From an uncultured Angelakisella sp. (lineage in GTDB: Bacteria > Bacillota > Clostridia > Oscillospirales > Ruminococcaceae), in assembly GCA_910585535.1 (NCBI GenBank), contig CAJUFK010000021.1, positions 1 to 36,455 of the forward strand: 36,455 nt of DNA, written 5' to 3'. Below, in pieces: positions 14,454 to 22,849 of this stretch (position 1 is its first letter; every line of letters begins with the position of its first letter). Both the position numbers and the translations under genes were made by a program. Under the pieces are notes generated by a model. That model did not search any database. It worked only from the letters and a program-made list of their open reading frames with translations, and was not told where the DNA came from.

Positions 14454-15716
14454 TCAACCGAAGAAACCGGAAACCACACTCAGCAGATAGGAGAGCAGGT
14501 GTGTGCCTGCATCCTCTGTGGAGATCAGCGCCGCCCCCGCCAGATCATATCCGCCGGAGACCGCCAGAGCGGTGTGGACCGGGGCCAGCGCAGTGGCAAT
14601 GAAAAGCATGATGCTTGTAAAAATAACGCAGGATATGTAGCCGCGGACCACATTACCCTTGCTGAAGGCCACGGGATAGGCTGCCAGCCACATCCCCATG
14701 TACGCAATGTCGGAAAGAGGCAGCAAGCGGTTAAAGGGAAGGACCATACACAGGATAATGGTAGTGGGGACCATCAGGATCCCAACCGCGATGCAGCTGG
14801 GGTTGGCGATGGTCAGGGCGGAGTCGATGCCGATATGGAATTTGTTTCCTACAAATCGCTTGTTCAGCAGTTCCTTCACCGCGTCGGCAAAGGGCAGAAG
14901 GCCCTCCATCAGCACCTGCATCATCTTGGGGGTCAGGAGCATGGTGGCAGCCGTGTACATTGCAACATTCATCACGCCGGCGACGTTGTTTCCCCCCAGG
15001 ATCCCAAATATCGCGCCCAGGATCGTACCGATCATAAGTGGCTCTCCCAGAACGCCAAACCGTCTTTGGATCGTCTCAGGGTCCGCCTGGAGCTTGTTCA
15101 AGCCGGGGATATGGTCATAGGCTTTGTCCAAAAGCCAGGCCAGGGGCGCCCAGCTGATGCTGTTGGAGGTGGGGAAAGAAACACCGGGGATCCCAAACGC
15201 CTCCTCCACAACGGGCTGCGTCCAGTCCGCCAGCTTAAAGGTGACAATGGCGCAGATGGCTCCGCAGACCAACCCGATGGCGACGCTGCCGGAGGCGTAG
15301 TAGCAGATGGCCGCGCAGAAGATAAAGTGGTTATAGCTCCAGAAGTCCACCATGACGCAGTTCGTCAGCTTTAGGGCCAGCATGACCAGATTTAAGCCCA
15401 AAACCACAAAGACGACCACCGCAGCCAGGGGATATGCCCAGGTAGCGGCAGCGCGGGCAGGCCAGCCCACATCCATAATGTCCGTGTGGAGGCCGAAATT
15501 CGCCACCATAGCCTGGACACTGGGGCCCACCTGGGCCAGGAAGGTGTTGATGACCAGGTTCACGCCGCAGAAGCCAACACCGGTGGTAATGCAGCATTTC
15601 AGAAGCGTGCCGATTTTTACCCGCAGGCAAATACCGATGATAAACATGATAATAGGCATCATGCACATGGGTCCCAGACCCGAAATCCAGTTCAGCGCGT
15701 CAATAACAACTTGCAT
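14454..15716 (-). CDS. PTS galactitol-family transporter subunit IIC
   Basis: This is the membrane permease of a galactitol-type (Gat) phosphotransferase system, 420 residues with about ten to twelve hydrophobic helices. Family features include LGPMCMMPIIMFIIGICLRV near the N-terminus, the GFCGVNLVINTF loop, DFWSYNHFIFCAA, and the conserved C-terminal half with VGNKFHIGIDSALTIANPS. It works with the separate IIB and IIA proteins encoded just upstream. Gat-family PTS also carry sugar acids and lactones in some bacteria, so galactonate or a related acid is plausible here. It lies 109 bp after gatB and 35 bp before dgoD. Confidence 0.88.
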   Translation of the reverse strand: MQVVIDALNWISGLGPMCMMPIIMFIIGICLRVKIGTLLKCCITTGVGFCGVNLVINTFLAQVGPSVQAMVANFGLHTDIMDVGWPARAAATWAYPLAAVVVFVVLGLNLVMLALKLTNCVMVDFWSYNHFIFCAAICYYASGSVAIGLVCGAICAIVTFKLADWTQPVVEEAFGIPGVSFPTSNSISWAPLAWLLDKAYDHIPGLNKLQADPETIQRRFGVLGEPLMIGTILGAIFGILGGNNVAGVMNVAMYTAATMLLTPKMMQVLMEGLLPFADAVKELLNKRFVGNKFHIGIDSALTIANPSCIAVGILMVPTTIILCMVLPFNRLLPLSDIAYMGMWLAAYPVAFSKGNVVRGYISCVIFTSIMLFIATALAPVHTALAVSGGYDLAGAALISTEDAGTHLLSYLLSVVSGFFG

Positions 15717-15825
15717 TTAGATACCCTCCTATGCTTTTTATACCTCAAGATGTTTTCTCAGCGGCTACCATGGCTGATAAGAGATCGCGATCTCCTTCCA
15801 GCCGTGCCGCTATAGAGGCAAACCT

Positions 15826-16116
15826 TCAGTTCTTCAGGATCCGGATGATCTCCTCGATGGCTTCCTTCTCTCCCACTCCGGTAACAAAGCAGGTGCCCCG
15901 CACCACGGGAACCGAATCGGTAAGGCTGTCCTTCAGCGCCCCGGTGGGGACGATCACGTCCGGCCGCTCCACCTTCACCTTGCCCTGGACCTCGGCGAAT
16001 TTACACTGGATAAATTTCACGTCGAGCCCGGCGGCGCTCATGGCCGTCTTGAGCTTGTTGATGGCTATGGTCGAGGTTATCATGGAGGAGCCGCAGCATA
16101 CCATAATCGTTTTCAT
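15826..16116 (-). CDS. PTS galactitol-family subunit IIB
   Basis: This small cytoplasmic phosphocarrier has 96 residues counted from MKTIMVCCGSSMITS. The phosphorylated Cys lies in the N-terminal P-loop (VCCGSSMITST); the family usually has CGTGxATS there, so the CCGSS variant is slightly unusual with two adjacent cysteines. Conserved strands follow (VKFIQCKFAEVQ, DVIVPTGA, PVVRGTCFVTGVG). The start is taken at 16116, where AAGGAG is 7 bp away, because the ATG at 16122 abuts the ribosome binding site. It overlaps or adjoins the end of the IIA gene, which suggests coupled translation. Confidence 0.85.
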   Translation of the reverse strand: MKTIMVCCGSSMITSTIAINKLKTAMSAAGLDVKFIQCKFAEVQGKVKVERPDVIVPTGALKDSLTDSVPVVRGTCFVTGVGEKEAIEEIIRILKN

Positions 16117-16118
16117 GT

Positions 16119-16583
16119 TCATTCTCCTTCTTGCTTCAAAATTTTAATGATCTGCTCGGAGGTTTCGGCGCGGACCAAACGGCGCATGACGTCTGCATTG
16201 GCTACCACGCCCATGATCTCCTGCAAAATGTCCAAATGCTTTCCGTTGGCGTCCAAGGCGATGTTGAAGATCACCTTGACCTCCACCGTTTCCGCCTTGT
16301 TGTCCATCCGCTGAAAGGTGACCGGCGTGTCCAACACGGCGACGCCCATAGCCGAGGTCACCACGTGGTCCGGCGTCACATGGGGGATTGCGGCGTTCCA
16401 CTCCCCCAGCTCCAAGCCGGTGGGGTAATTTTTCTCCCGCTCCAGGATCGCCTCGTAAAAGCTAGGCTTCACCTTGCCGGCGGCGTTTAAGGCCTCGAAC
16501 AGCCGCCCTAGGGCCTCCTCCTTACTCTCCGCCTTCACATGGGTCAAAATGCATTCGGGGAAAAGGATGTCCTTCATCTGCAT
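16119..16583 (-). CDS. PTS fructose/galactitol-type subunit IIA
   Basis: This is a 154-residue phosphoryl carrier of the EIIA-Fru/Mtl/Gat type, which accepts phosphate from HPr. The active-site His is in WNAAIPHVTPDHV (about residue 62), preceded by the family's LEREKNYPTGLEL. The start is ATG 16583 (MQMKDILFPE) behind AAAGGAGGTG; the longer upstream frame contains the sigma-54 promoter and cannot be coding for this protein. It is the first gene of the PTS operon. Confidence 0.85.
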   Translation of the reverse strand: MQMKDILFPECILTHVKAESKEEALGRLFEALNAAGKVKPSFYEAILEREKNYPTGLELGEWNAAIPHVTPDHVVTSAMGVAVLDTPVTFQRMDNKAETVEVKVIFNIALDANGKHLDILQEIMGVVANADVMRRLVRAETSEQIIKILKQEGE

Positions 16584-16656
16584 TGTTCGTTCACCTCCTT
16601 TGTCTGTTTTTTTGCCAGGAAAAGCCGGGTCTTGTCGCTCCCAAGGGAAACACAAT

Positions 16657-16687
16657 GGGCGCAAGGAATCTGGAATCCTTACGCCCA
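16657..16687. promoter_or_regulatory. Long inverted repeat at the start of the PTS transcript
   Basis: GGGCGCAAGGAATC and GAATCCTTACGCCC form an almost perfect inverted repeat around TG (end positions good to about 1 bp). On the minus-strand transcript it would begin about 1-2 nt after the predicted sigma-54 start. Its inner 17-18 bp recur at 20579-20595 upstream of the php-levR genes, which favours a protein-binding operator. A 5'-terminal mRNA hairpin is the alternative. Confidence 0.5.
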
Positions 16688-16694
16688 TGTATTC

Positions 16695-16711
16695 AAGCAA
16701 TTTTTGTGCCA
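16695..16711 (-). promoter_or_regulatory. Sigma-54 (RpoN) promoter of the PTS-dehydratase-aldolase operon
   Basis: The minus strand reads TGGCACAAAAATTGCTT, matching TGGCAC-N5-TTGCWT exactly with GG and GC 10 bp apart. It lies about 110 bp upstream of the IIA start. The upstream gene encodes a sigma-54 activator with the GAFSGA contact loop, so promoter and activator support each other. Confidence 0.88.
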
Positions 16712-16732
16712 GCATTATGGCAGATTTTGTTG

Positions 16733-19519
16733 TCACACTAAAAGCTGGTAAAGTTCTGTTGCAGAAGCTGCGTCAAAAAGCCGTTTGACATTGGATCTGT
16801 CCGAAATAAACTCATAAAATTTCTGTACATAAATTTGACAGTCCTCTGTCAAAGCGAATAAAAACACAAAATCTGCCGCCACGTGATCCGCCCACTCCAC
16901 CGGACGGCGAAGCTTTGCCAGGCAGATGGCAGGTTTTGTGACAAAGGCTGGTTCCCCGTGGGGGATCGCAATCCTCTCCGGCAAGCAGGTCGCCCCCAGA
17001 TTTTCCCGCTTGTAGACACTCAGCAAAAACTCCGGCTTTACACGGCCCTTCTCCAGCAGCAGCGTGTACATATGGTCAATGGCATCGTTTTTATCCTCGA
17101 AGTCTGCGTCGAACAGAATCATCTGCGGATCCAGCAGCTCCCCCAGGCCGTTGGACCTGCGGTGATAGTCCTCCAGCAGATTCGACAGCGCCATAGAGCC
17201 CTGGCTGGAAAAAATATATTCCATCGAGAGAAAGGGGATCCCTGGAAGCTCCGGATTCATAGTTCCAACCGCCGCCACCACGTCATAGTGGTGACGGAGT
17301 TCCTCCAGCTGGGAAAGCATCGCGTCCCGGTTCAACAGACCCACATCCACAATATGGATCCCCCGGCATTCGGTGATCGTGGTCTTGAGGAAACATTCGA
17401 TCCTCTTGGCGTAGCCCTCTCCGGTGATGCACACGGTCAAGATGGCGGCGGGCTTGCCGGTGCGCCGCTTCACATCGGAAAAACCGGCGTGGAGGCGTCC
17501 GATCTCCAAAACGTCCGCCAGCTCGTCCAGGGTACAGCTTTCCCGGAATCCGGCGCGGTGTACCGCGTCCAGGGCCATCAAAGTGTCCACCCGTGCAACG
17601 CAGCGCACCTTCACGCCGGTACGCAGGGCGATCTCTGGGGTGAAGGAAGCCAGGGAACCCATATCCACCAGAAGAAGGCAGCCCTTGCCCTCATCCACTT
17701 GCTGGACCAGACGGATTGCGCGCTCTAGCACCTGCTCGCTGCTTTCCTCCCAGCCCATAGAGAAGCCCACAGCGTTGTCATCCTGTAGGATCCGGTTGAC
17801 CACCTCTGCCATGGCTACGCCGATCTGTCCATGGGCCATAAGGATCACCCGGATGCGGCTCTGCTTCTTCCGGGCAGAGAAAGCAAACAGGCACAGGGTC
17901 AGGGCCCTTAGCGTCTGCTGGGAGATCGCTTCCTCCTGCCGCCTGCTTCGGTAGTGCTTCGCAATTTCAATAGCCAGGGCATATTCCGCCGGATATTTCT
18001 CCTCCAGGATGGGCAGCGCGGCGTTCCCTGCTTTGAAAAAGCTACCCTCGAAGCAAAGAGCCAGCGCCTCCTCCAGTCCGGCCCCAGCGGTGATCCCCTG
18101 CATTTTCTCCAGGATCGCGCCTACAACCTTCTGTATATCCTTGAGCCTTTTCTGTCCCTCATCCCCGGTACTGCCATGGCCGCACCTGGTCAGCTGGAAC
18201 TGCTCCAGGATCCGCTTTTGCAGCTTGCGGGGATCTTCTCCTGCCTCCACCTCTTCCTCCATCGTCTGACGCATCTGGTCATAGATGGTGTCCAGCCCCG
18301 GCGTTCCTTTCAGCTCACGGTCCCCCTGGAGCGGAAAGACCAGCTGGTGGCAGTACCGGCTCTCAACCTCCAGGGGCCTGGGGACCAGGCCAGCGGAAAG
18401 CAGATGCTCCACCAGCTCCGAGCGGATATATACCTCTTTGTCTTGGTGTGAAAGGCTCTCCAGAAAGGCGCTGGCACAGCAGACCTGGATGTCGCTTTGC
18501 AGCTGCCCGATGTTGCCTGGGCAGTCGTATTGCAGAAGGGTGCGGACGGTATCTGCCTCCACGACCAACCGTCGGTCAATTTTCTCCTGCTCCTTGGCGA
18601 AGATTTCGTTGATGATCGCAAAACGTTCCGCCAGCGGGCGGTCGACCAGGGCCGGCATGGAGATCACTATGGGGATCCGGCGCCGGAAGGTCAGCAGCAG
18701 CGCAGATTCCGGGGAAGATGTGGTGGCGGCAATCAGCCGTACCGACGCCCTGCGAGCGGGACCGGAATCCCCCAGGCGGCGGTATGCCCCCTTGTCCAGC
18801 AGATAGAACAGCATTTCCTGTCCCTCACCGGAAAGCCGGTGTATCTCATCCAAAAACAAGATGCCGCCATCCGCCTTGGCCACCAAGCCCTCCCGGCTTT
18901 CCCCCGCCCCGCTGAACGCCCCTTTCACATAGCCGAAAAGCTGGCTGTTCAAGAGTTGGGGGTTGTCCGCGTAGTCGGCACAGTTGAAGGCGGCAAAGGG
19001 CGCGTCGGGTACCAGGAAACCCTGCTTGACCGCATACCGATACATCGTCTCCGCCAGGAAGGTCTTGCCGGTTCCGGAGGGGCCGATGATCAAGGTGTTG
19101 AGTCCGTTGGGCGGATAGGATACCGCCGCTTTCGCCTGATGGACCTGGGCCTTCAGCCCGCCCTCCCAACCGATCATGCTTGAAAAAATGTCCGTTTCCG
19201 GCGGCGCCGGCGCCTTCCTGGGGAATGGCGGAAGGACCTCCCTCAGTTCTTTGACCAGGAACCGGGAAACCTCATAACCGCTTTCTTTCAGCCGGGCCGT
19301 CAAAGCCCGGTCAGAGAGGCCAGGCTCCGACCGAAGCAGCATCTCCATATCCTTTAGCAGCACCGGACGAAGGCGGGCCCGGGAATCCGGGAAGCCCGCC
19401 TCCCGGCGGAGCTGGATCACCTGCTCCCGACGGAGACCCAGCAGCTGCGCCAGTTGTTGGTCGGTATAGGGCCGCTTTGGATCCTCTTGTGCAAGATAGT
19501 CCGCAAGACCGACAGGCAT
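16733..19519 (-). CDS. LevR/DgaR-type sigma-54 activator with PTS regulation domains
   Basis: This enhancer-binding protein opens sigma-54 promoters and is tuned by PTS phosphorylation. Domain order: an N-terminal helix-turn-helix region (TDQQLAQLLGLRREQVIQLR), then an AAA+ domain. The AAA+ domain has Walker A GPSGTGKT at about residue 146-153, sigma-54 contact loop YVKGAFSGA and Walker B GGILFLDEIHRL. A PRD segment, an EIIA-Man-like domain (VILMAHGQIGVAMA) and an EIIB-like segment (ILTVCITGEGYAKR) follow, then a C-terminal EIIA-Fru-like domain (CLPERIAIPHGEP, His). The start at 19519 is preferred for its GGAAGGGGG site; an ATG at 19540 overlaps the php stop (TAATG). It most likely activates the promoter at 16695-16711. 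Confidence 0.9.
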   Translation of the reverse strand: MPVGLADYLAQEDPKRPYTDQQLAQLLGLRREQVIQLRREAGFPDSRARLRPVLLKDMEMLLRSEPGLSDRALTARLKESGYEVSRFLVKELREVLPPFPRKAPAPPETDIFSSMIGWEGGLKAQVHQAKAAVSYPPNGLNTLIIGPSGTGKTFLAETMYRYAVKQGFLVPDAPFAAFNCADYADNPQLLNSQLFGYVKGAFSGAGESREGLVAKADGGILFLDEIHRLSGEGQEMLFYLLDKGAYRRLGDSGPARRASVRLIAATTSSPESALLLTFRRRIPIVISMPALVDRPLAERFAIINEIFAKEQEKIDRRLVVEADTVRTLLQYDCPGNIGQLQSDIQVCCASAFLESLSHQDKEVYIRSELVEHLLSAGLVPRPLEVESRYCHQLVFPLQGDRELKGTPGLDTIYDQMRQTMEEEVEAGEDPRKLQKRILEQFQLTRCGHGSTGDEGQKRLKDIQKVVGAILEKMQGITAGAGLEEALALCFEGSFFKAGNAALPILEEKYPAEYALAIEIAKHYRSRRQEEAISQQTLRALTLCLFAFSARKKQSRIRVILMAHGQIGVAMAEVVNRILQDDNAVGFSMGWEESSEQVLERAIRLVQQVDEGKGCLLLVDMGSLASFTPEIALRTGVKVRCVARVDTLMALDAVHRAGFRESCTLDELADVLEIGRLHAGFSDVKRRTGKPAAILTVCITGEGYAKRIECFLKTTITECRGIHIVDVGLLNRDAMLSQLEELRHHYDVVAAVGTMNPELPGIPFLSMEYIFSSQGSMALSNLLEDYHRRSNGLGELLDPQMILFDADFEDKNDAIDHMYTLLLEKGRVKPEFLLSVYKRENLGATCLPERIAIPHGEPAFVTKPAICLAKLRRPVEWADHVAADFVFLFALTEDCQIYVQKFYEFISDRSNVKRLFDAASATELYQLLV

Positions 19520-19539
19520 GAAGGCCGCCCCCTTCCGCA

Positions 19540-20463
19540 TTAAAGAGTTCCGCCGAAAATGCGGCGGGGATTGTCCACCAGCATGGTGCGGAAAGCCGCT
19601 TCGCCGATCTTGGAAACCAGAGCGCTTTTCAGGGAGGTCAGGATATAGGCAAGGCCGGGCGCTCCGCCATAGGCCGGCAGATAGGATCTTTTCCCCATAT
19701 CTCCAGCCAGCGTGACCCGCTCCAGGCAGCCTGCATCCAACAGCTCCAGGATCATCCGCACCCGGAAGGCATCCTTATCCGCCAATTCCCGGCCTACGTG
19801 GTCGATACAGATGAACGCGCCCATACGGCAGAGCCGAATGGCATACTCTATGTCTTTGGCGCTATCAATATGGCAGAGGAGTACATGGCCCGGGTCCACG
19901 CCCAGCTTCTCCAAAGCCAAGATCTGCTCCACGCCCATCGTTCCCCGGTCACAGTGGGTGCTGATAGGGATCCCCGTTTCCAGGTGTACCCGCGCCGCCG
20001 CTTGAATGGCCCGGGTCTCAAGGGCGGTGATCTCCTGGAAGCTGGTCCCCAGCTTGATCACGCCGGGGCGAACGCCGGTACCGTCCAGGCCATTCTCGAT
20101 CTCATCCATCAAAATGTCATATAGCTGCAGATCGGTCTTTTCCCCAAACCAGGGGGGCATAAACAGCTCCTTGTGAAAGCCTGTGCAGCAGATCACATGG
20201 ACACCTGTTTTTTGAGAGATGCGCCGGTATGCCGCCGGATCCCGGCCATAGTGAATGGGGGTCATTTCCACCAAGGTATTGCCCCCGGCGGCGGCAAAGG
20301 ACCGAACCTCATCCTGGGAGGCGGCCTCATTTTGAAGCGTATAGGGAATATAGGTGTCGTCCTCCAATTGAGGCTGAACCATCAAATGCTCATGTACATA
20401 GGTTGTGCCCATCTGCTCCGGACGGATGGGGCCGGTCACGGTAACCACTTGATTCCACAGCAT
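19540..20463 (-). CDS. Phosphotriesterase-family metallohydrolase, possible sugar lactonase
   Basis: The 307-residue protein belongs to the PTE/Php amidohydrolase family with a binuclear metal site. Ligands are visible in TTYVHEHLMV (HxH), GVIKLGT (the carboxylated Lys), ISTHCDRGTMG and LLCHIDSA (His), and LAGDMGKRSYL (Asp). Many bacterial members are lactonases and not phosphotriesterases. Its position at the head of a sugar-acid cluster suggests hydrolysis of a sugar-acid lactone or its phosphate, which is inference. The downstream regulator gene overlaps or adjoins it, so the two are probably co-transcribed. No sigma-54 site was found upstream; a conserved dyad lies at 20579. Confidence 0.85.
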   Translation of the reverse strand: MLWNQVVTVTGPIRPEQMGTTYVHEHLMVQPQLEDDTYIPYTLQNEAASQDEVRSFAAAGGNTLVEMTPIHYGRDPAAYRRISQKTGVHVICCTGFHKELFMPPWFGEKTDLQLYDILMDEIENGLDGTGVRPGVIKLGTSFQEITALETRAIQAAARVHLETGIPISTHCDRGTMGVEQILALEKLGVDPGHVLLCHIDSAKDIEYAIRLCRMGAFICIDHVGRELADKDAFRVRMILELLDAGCLERVTLAGDMGKRSYLPAYGGAPGLAYILTSLKSALVSKIGEAAFRTMLVDNPRRIFGGTL

Positions 20464-20578
20464 AGCTTTATACCCACTTTCAGCAATTTCAAGCAGCGTG
20501 AAGGGGGCCTGCCTTCCAGACGATAAAAGCTCGATTTAGGCAACAAACAACCAAGCCCCGTTCCGCTGTTGTGATCAG

Positions 20579-20596
20579 AAGGATTCCAGATTCCTC
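20579..20596. promoter_or_regulatory. Second copy of the AAGGATTCCAGATTCCT dyad
   Basis: The 17 bp at 20579-20595 match the core of the inverted repeat at 16664-16681 (opposite orientation), 4 kb away in the same gene cluster. It lies about 115 bp upstream of the php start. A shared operator for one regulator is inferred. Confidence 0.45.
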
Positions 20597-20741
20597 AAAC
20601 CACAGATTCCGTACAAGGCTTGCGTTTTAACATTGCGTGCTGTGGGGGGCGGTTTATCGTCGGCTTTTCCTTGCTTATAATTATAAAATCTTTTCCGGCT
20701 GTTGTAAATAGAAAAATCTATCCTCGCTTTCCGGCAAATTA

Positions 20742-20963
20742 TCATACAGATCCCGCCGCCAGGGCCTGGAGGGACATGGCCCCCCTCTCCACCATAAGGC
20801 GGCAGAGTTCCGGGAAACGGCAGGCAAAACAGATGCAAAGCCCCATAGGCCCGAACTCGGTCTCAAAGACGGTGATCTCGTCCCCGGCGGTAAGGGTGTC
20901 CGGCTCCCGGAAGCTCTGGCCCCTCTCCACACCAATGTCGACCAGGTGGACCTTGCGGTGCAT
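20742..20963 (-). pseudogene. Carbon-nitrogen hydrolase (nitrilase superfamily) fragment
   Basis: The frame reads HRKVHLVDIGVERGQSFREP, DTLTAGDEITVFETEFGPMG and LCICFACRFPELCRLMVERG. This matches the middle of nitrilase-superfamily amidases (YRKxHLFDID...LxPG...xGxxICYDxRFPEL), including the catalytic Cys and part of the Lys region. It covers about 70 of some 270 residues; both ends are gone. It sits in a junk zone between the php-levR-PTS cluster and the mobile-element region. Confidence 0.65.
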
Positions 20964-21048
20964 TTGGGGTTTGTTTTACTTTGAGGCCCTCATTGAAAAT
21001 ACATAAGGCAAACACATTCGTTCGAGGCGCAAGGTCGGTCAAAATTAA

Positions 21049-21208
21049 GAACCTGTATTCACAAACGAAGGATGCCGGATGGACGAGGTTTTTCCTGTCA
21101 GACAAGGAAATTTTCCGCAGCCATACTGACGTATGGCAAGGGAAACCAACGCAGTATGGCGGGATAAAGACCGGCCAGACGTTGTGCAGCGGTTGTGAAT
21201 ACAGGTTC
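21049..21208. mobile_element. MITE copy, 160 bp
   Basis: It begins GAACCTGTATTCACAAAC and ends GGTTGTGAATACAGGTTC, flanked by TAA on both sides (21046-21048 and 21209-21211). It is almost identical to the 4359-4519 copy, differing by a few substitutions and a 1-bp length change. No reading frame is specific to it. The insertion lies just left of the mobile-element end at 21321. Confidence 0.85.
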
Positions 21209-21320
21209 TAAGATAGCCACCCCAAAATGACACCAATCATTTCCGTGTTTTATTTTTTCAGCAATATAGGCGCACAGCATTTTCTCAATATTTATGGAAC
21301 TTCCGTTTTTGCAAAATATG

Positions 21321-21420
21321 GTGGTCAAAATGTGGTCACTAAGCAAAAGGGAGGCCCATAGATCGGCTTATAAAACCAATCTACGAGCCTCCTAATCACA
21401 AAGAGCTCATTCCCACTCGA
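21321..21420. repeat. Element end with attachment-core copy
   Basis: Paired GTGGTC motifs 11 bp apart (21321, 21332) are followed by a hairpin-forming stretch (TAGATCGGCTTATAAAACC) and the core CATTCCCACTCGA at 21408-21420. The same order occurs at 32141-32230, where the core is the guaA 3' end. It is therefore read as a second right-end of a guaA-targeting element. Confidence 0.55.
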
Positions 21421-21616
21421 CAAATCCTATCATATGGGGCTGTATTTTCTGTGCTTTTACAGGTATAGCATTCGCAAATTTGTTAATATTTCACCTGCTA
21501 TTTTTGGCCGCTAATTTTCTTAGTATCAAAATAGTATCACAAAGACCGGGGAAATGCAACCAAGTTTTGCTGAACTGTTTGTTGAAGAAAGTCTCTAATA
21601 AACGGGCCATTGTCGT

Positions 21617-22381
21617 TTAGATTTGAATTTGGAAACTTTCAAAATTAAACAATCCGCTTCCTTGTTTAAGCTGTTTATTTCTGTCTATTTTCTCAAACCC
21701 AGCCTCGACTTCATCTATCAGTGAAACCGGAATATTCAACTGATGATGACCAGGCAGAACTCTTGTAATTTTGTATTTCTGCAATCGTTTTACAGACTGG
21801 TAGAAAAGTTGCGGATCAGTGGTTGGATAAAAGGCATAGAGGCACCCTTTGTAAATCAAATCACCAGAATACAGACATTCTTGTTCCAACTCATAAAAGC
21901 AACAGTGTCCGGGGGAATGTCCCGGCGTATGAATCACCTGGATTTTTCGCCCACCTAAATCCAAGAAATCGCCATCATGCAAAATTTTTTGTGGCACACC
22001 ATGAAAAATCTGATAGGCGTTAATGTTAAACTCTGCTGGAAAATCGCAAGGGAGTTTTGTCAGATTGCTCTTAACTACTTGCAGTGGAATTGGAAATTTG
22101 ACAGATAGCCATTCTTTTTCCGCTTCATGTACGGCGATATTATCAAAATACTGATGTCCACCAATGTGATCCCAATGAACATGAGTTGAAACCACCATAA
22201 CAGGCAATTTTGTCAACTCATCCACGATTTTTCTAATGTTGGAAACCCCCAACCCGGTATCAATTAGGACAGCTCTCTCCTGCCCGCATAGCAGATAACA
22301 GTGCGTTTCTTCCCAATGCTTATACTCGCTGATTGCAAATGTCTGCGGGGCAATTTCTTCAATTGTAAACCAGTCATCCAT
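21617..22381 (-). CDS. MBL-fold metallo-hydrolase (mobile-region copy)
   Basis: This 254-residue metallo-beta-lactamase-fold hydrolase has the metal site VVSTHVHWDHIGGHQYF (HxHxDH) near residue 83, HTPGHSPGH (His) and YSGDLIYKG (Asp), and a late His in VLPGHHQLN. Its coding sequence is AT-rich, unlike the MBL-fold gene at 1914, and the two proteins are not close copies. It lies between two attachment-core-like sequences (21408 and 22522), so it was probably carried in by an integrative element. Start ATG 22381 (MDDWFTIEEI) follows GGTGAG. The substrate is unknown. Confidence 0.82.
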   Translation of the reverse strand: MDDWFTIEEIAPQTFAISEYKHWEETHCYLLCGQERAVLIDTGLGVSNIRKIVDELTKLPVMVVSTHVHWDHIGGHQYFDNIAVHEAEKEWLSVKFPIPLQVVKSNLTKLPCDFPAEFNINAYQIFHGVPQKILHDGDFLDLGGRKIQVIHTPGHSPGHCCFYELEQECLYSGDLIYKGCLYAFYPTTDPQLFYQSVKRLQKYKITRVLPGHHQLNIPVSLIDEVEAGFEKIDRNKQLKQGSGLFNFESFQIQI

Positions 22382-22461
22382 GTATAATGCTCACCTTATT
22401 ATAGATACAGATTTGTTGCTCTTATCATAGCAGAAAAAACACCTGCTGACAAGCATAAATC

Positions 22462-22489
22462 AGGAGGGCGCTCCAAGGAGTGCCCTCCT
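22462..22489. terminator. Strong short-loop hairpin
   Basis: AGGAGGGCGCTCC pairs with GGAGTGCCCTCCT around AA. It lies upstream of the MBL-fold gene and 33 bp left of the core-like sequence at 22522. Without a clear T-run its role as terminator is uncertain; it may belong to the element end. Confidence 0.35.
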
Positions 22490-22521
22490 CCTGTTGTTAG
22501 TTCGGACCGCAAAAATGGAGC

Positions 22522-22664
22522 TTATTCCCACTCGTTGCTGGGTATCATATTCTAACGGATTTTGCTTTAGAAATATGATACCCTATTCTTTTGATTATTT
22601 GATATGTCCATATTATCCAGCCTATACGATGGGGTGTTATCAGTTTGTTATCAGGGGTGATAAC
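22522..22664. repeat. Element-end repeat, copy 1
   Basis: It begins with TTATTCCCACTCG (22522-22534), close to the guaA-type core. Next is a hairpin with a 15-bp stem (GGTATCATATTCTAA at 22541, partner ending at 22582), then GTTATC at 22636 and 22647 and GATAAC at 22659. The sequence from 22545 on is repeated with about four-fifths identity at 23107-23232. Confidence 0.6.
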
Positions 22665-22849
22665 GTACCATACGACTTTTGAAAACAATGGGTGTCCGGT
22701 GGCTTACTCTTTATGTAGTATTATAGCGCAGATTTTTATGATAAGGTACTGTCAAGCGTAATGCGCAAATTTACTTAGCAGTCTCTGGAAGATGAGGTCA
22801 GCCAACAATAGAGACGCCCTCCCCAGTGTATTCTTTGGGCCTTTTCCTA

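Noticed and set aside
20548..20566. Sigma-54-like TTGG...TTGC on the minus strand upstream of php
   Set aside because: GG and GC are 9 bp apart and not 10, and the CAC of the -24 element is missing.
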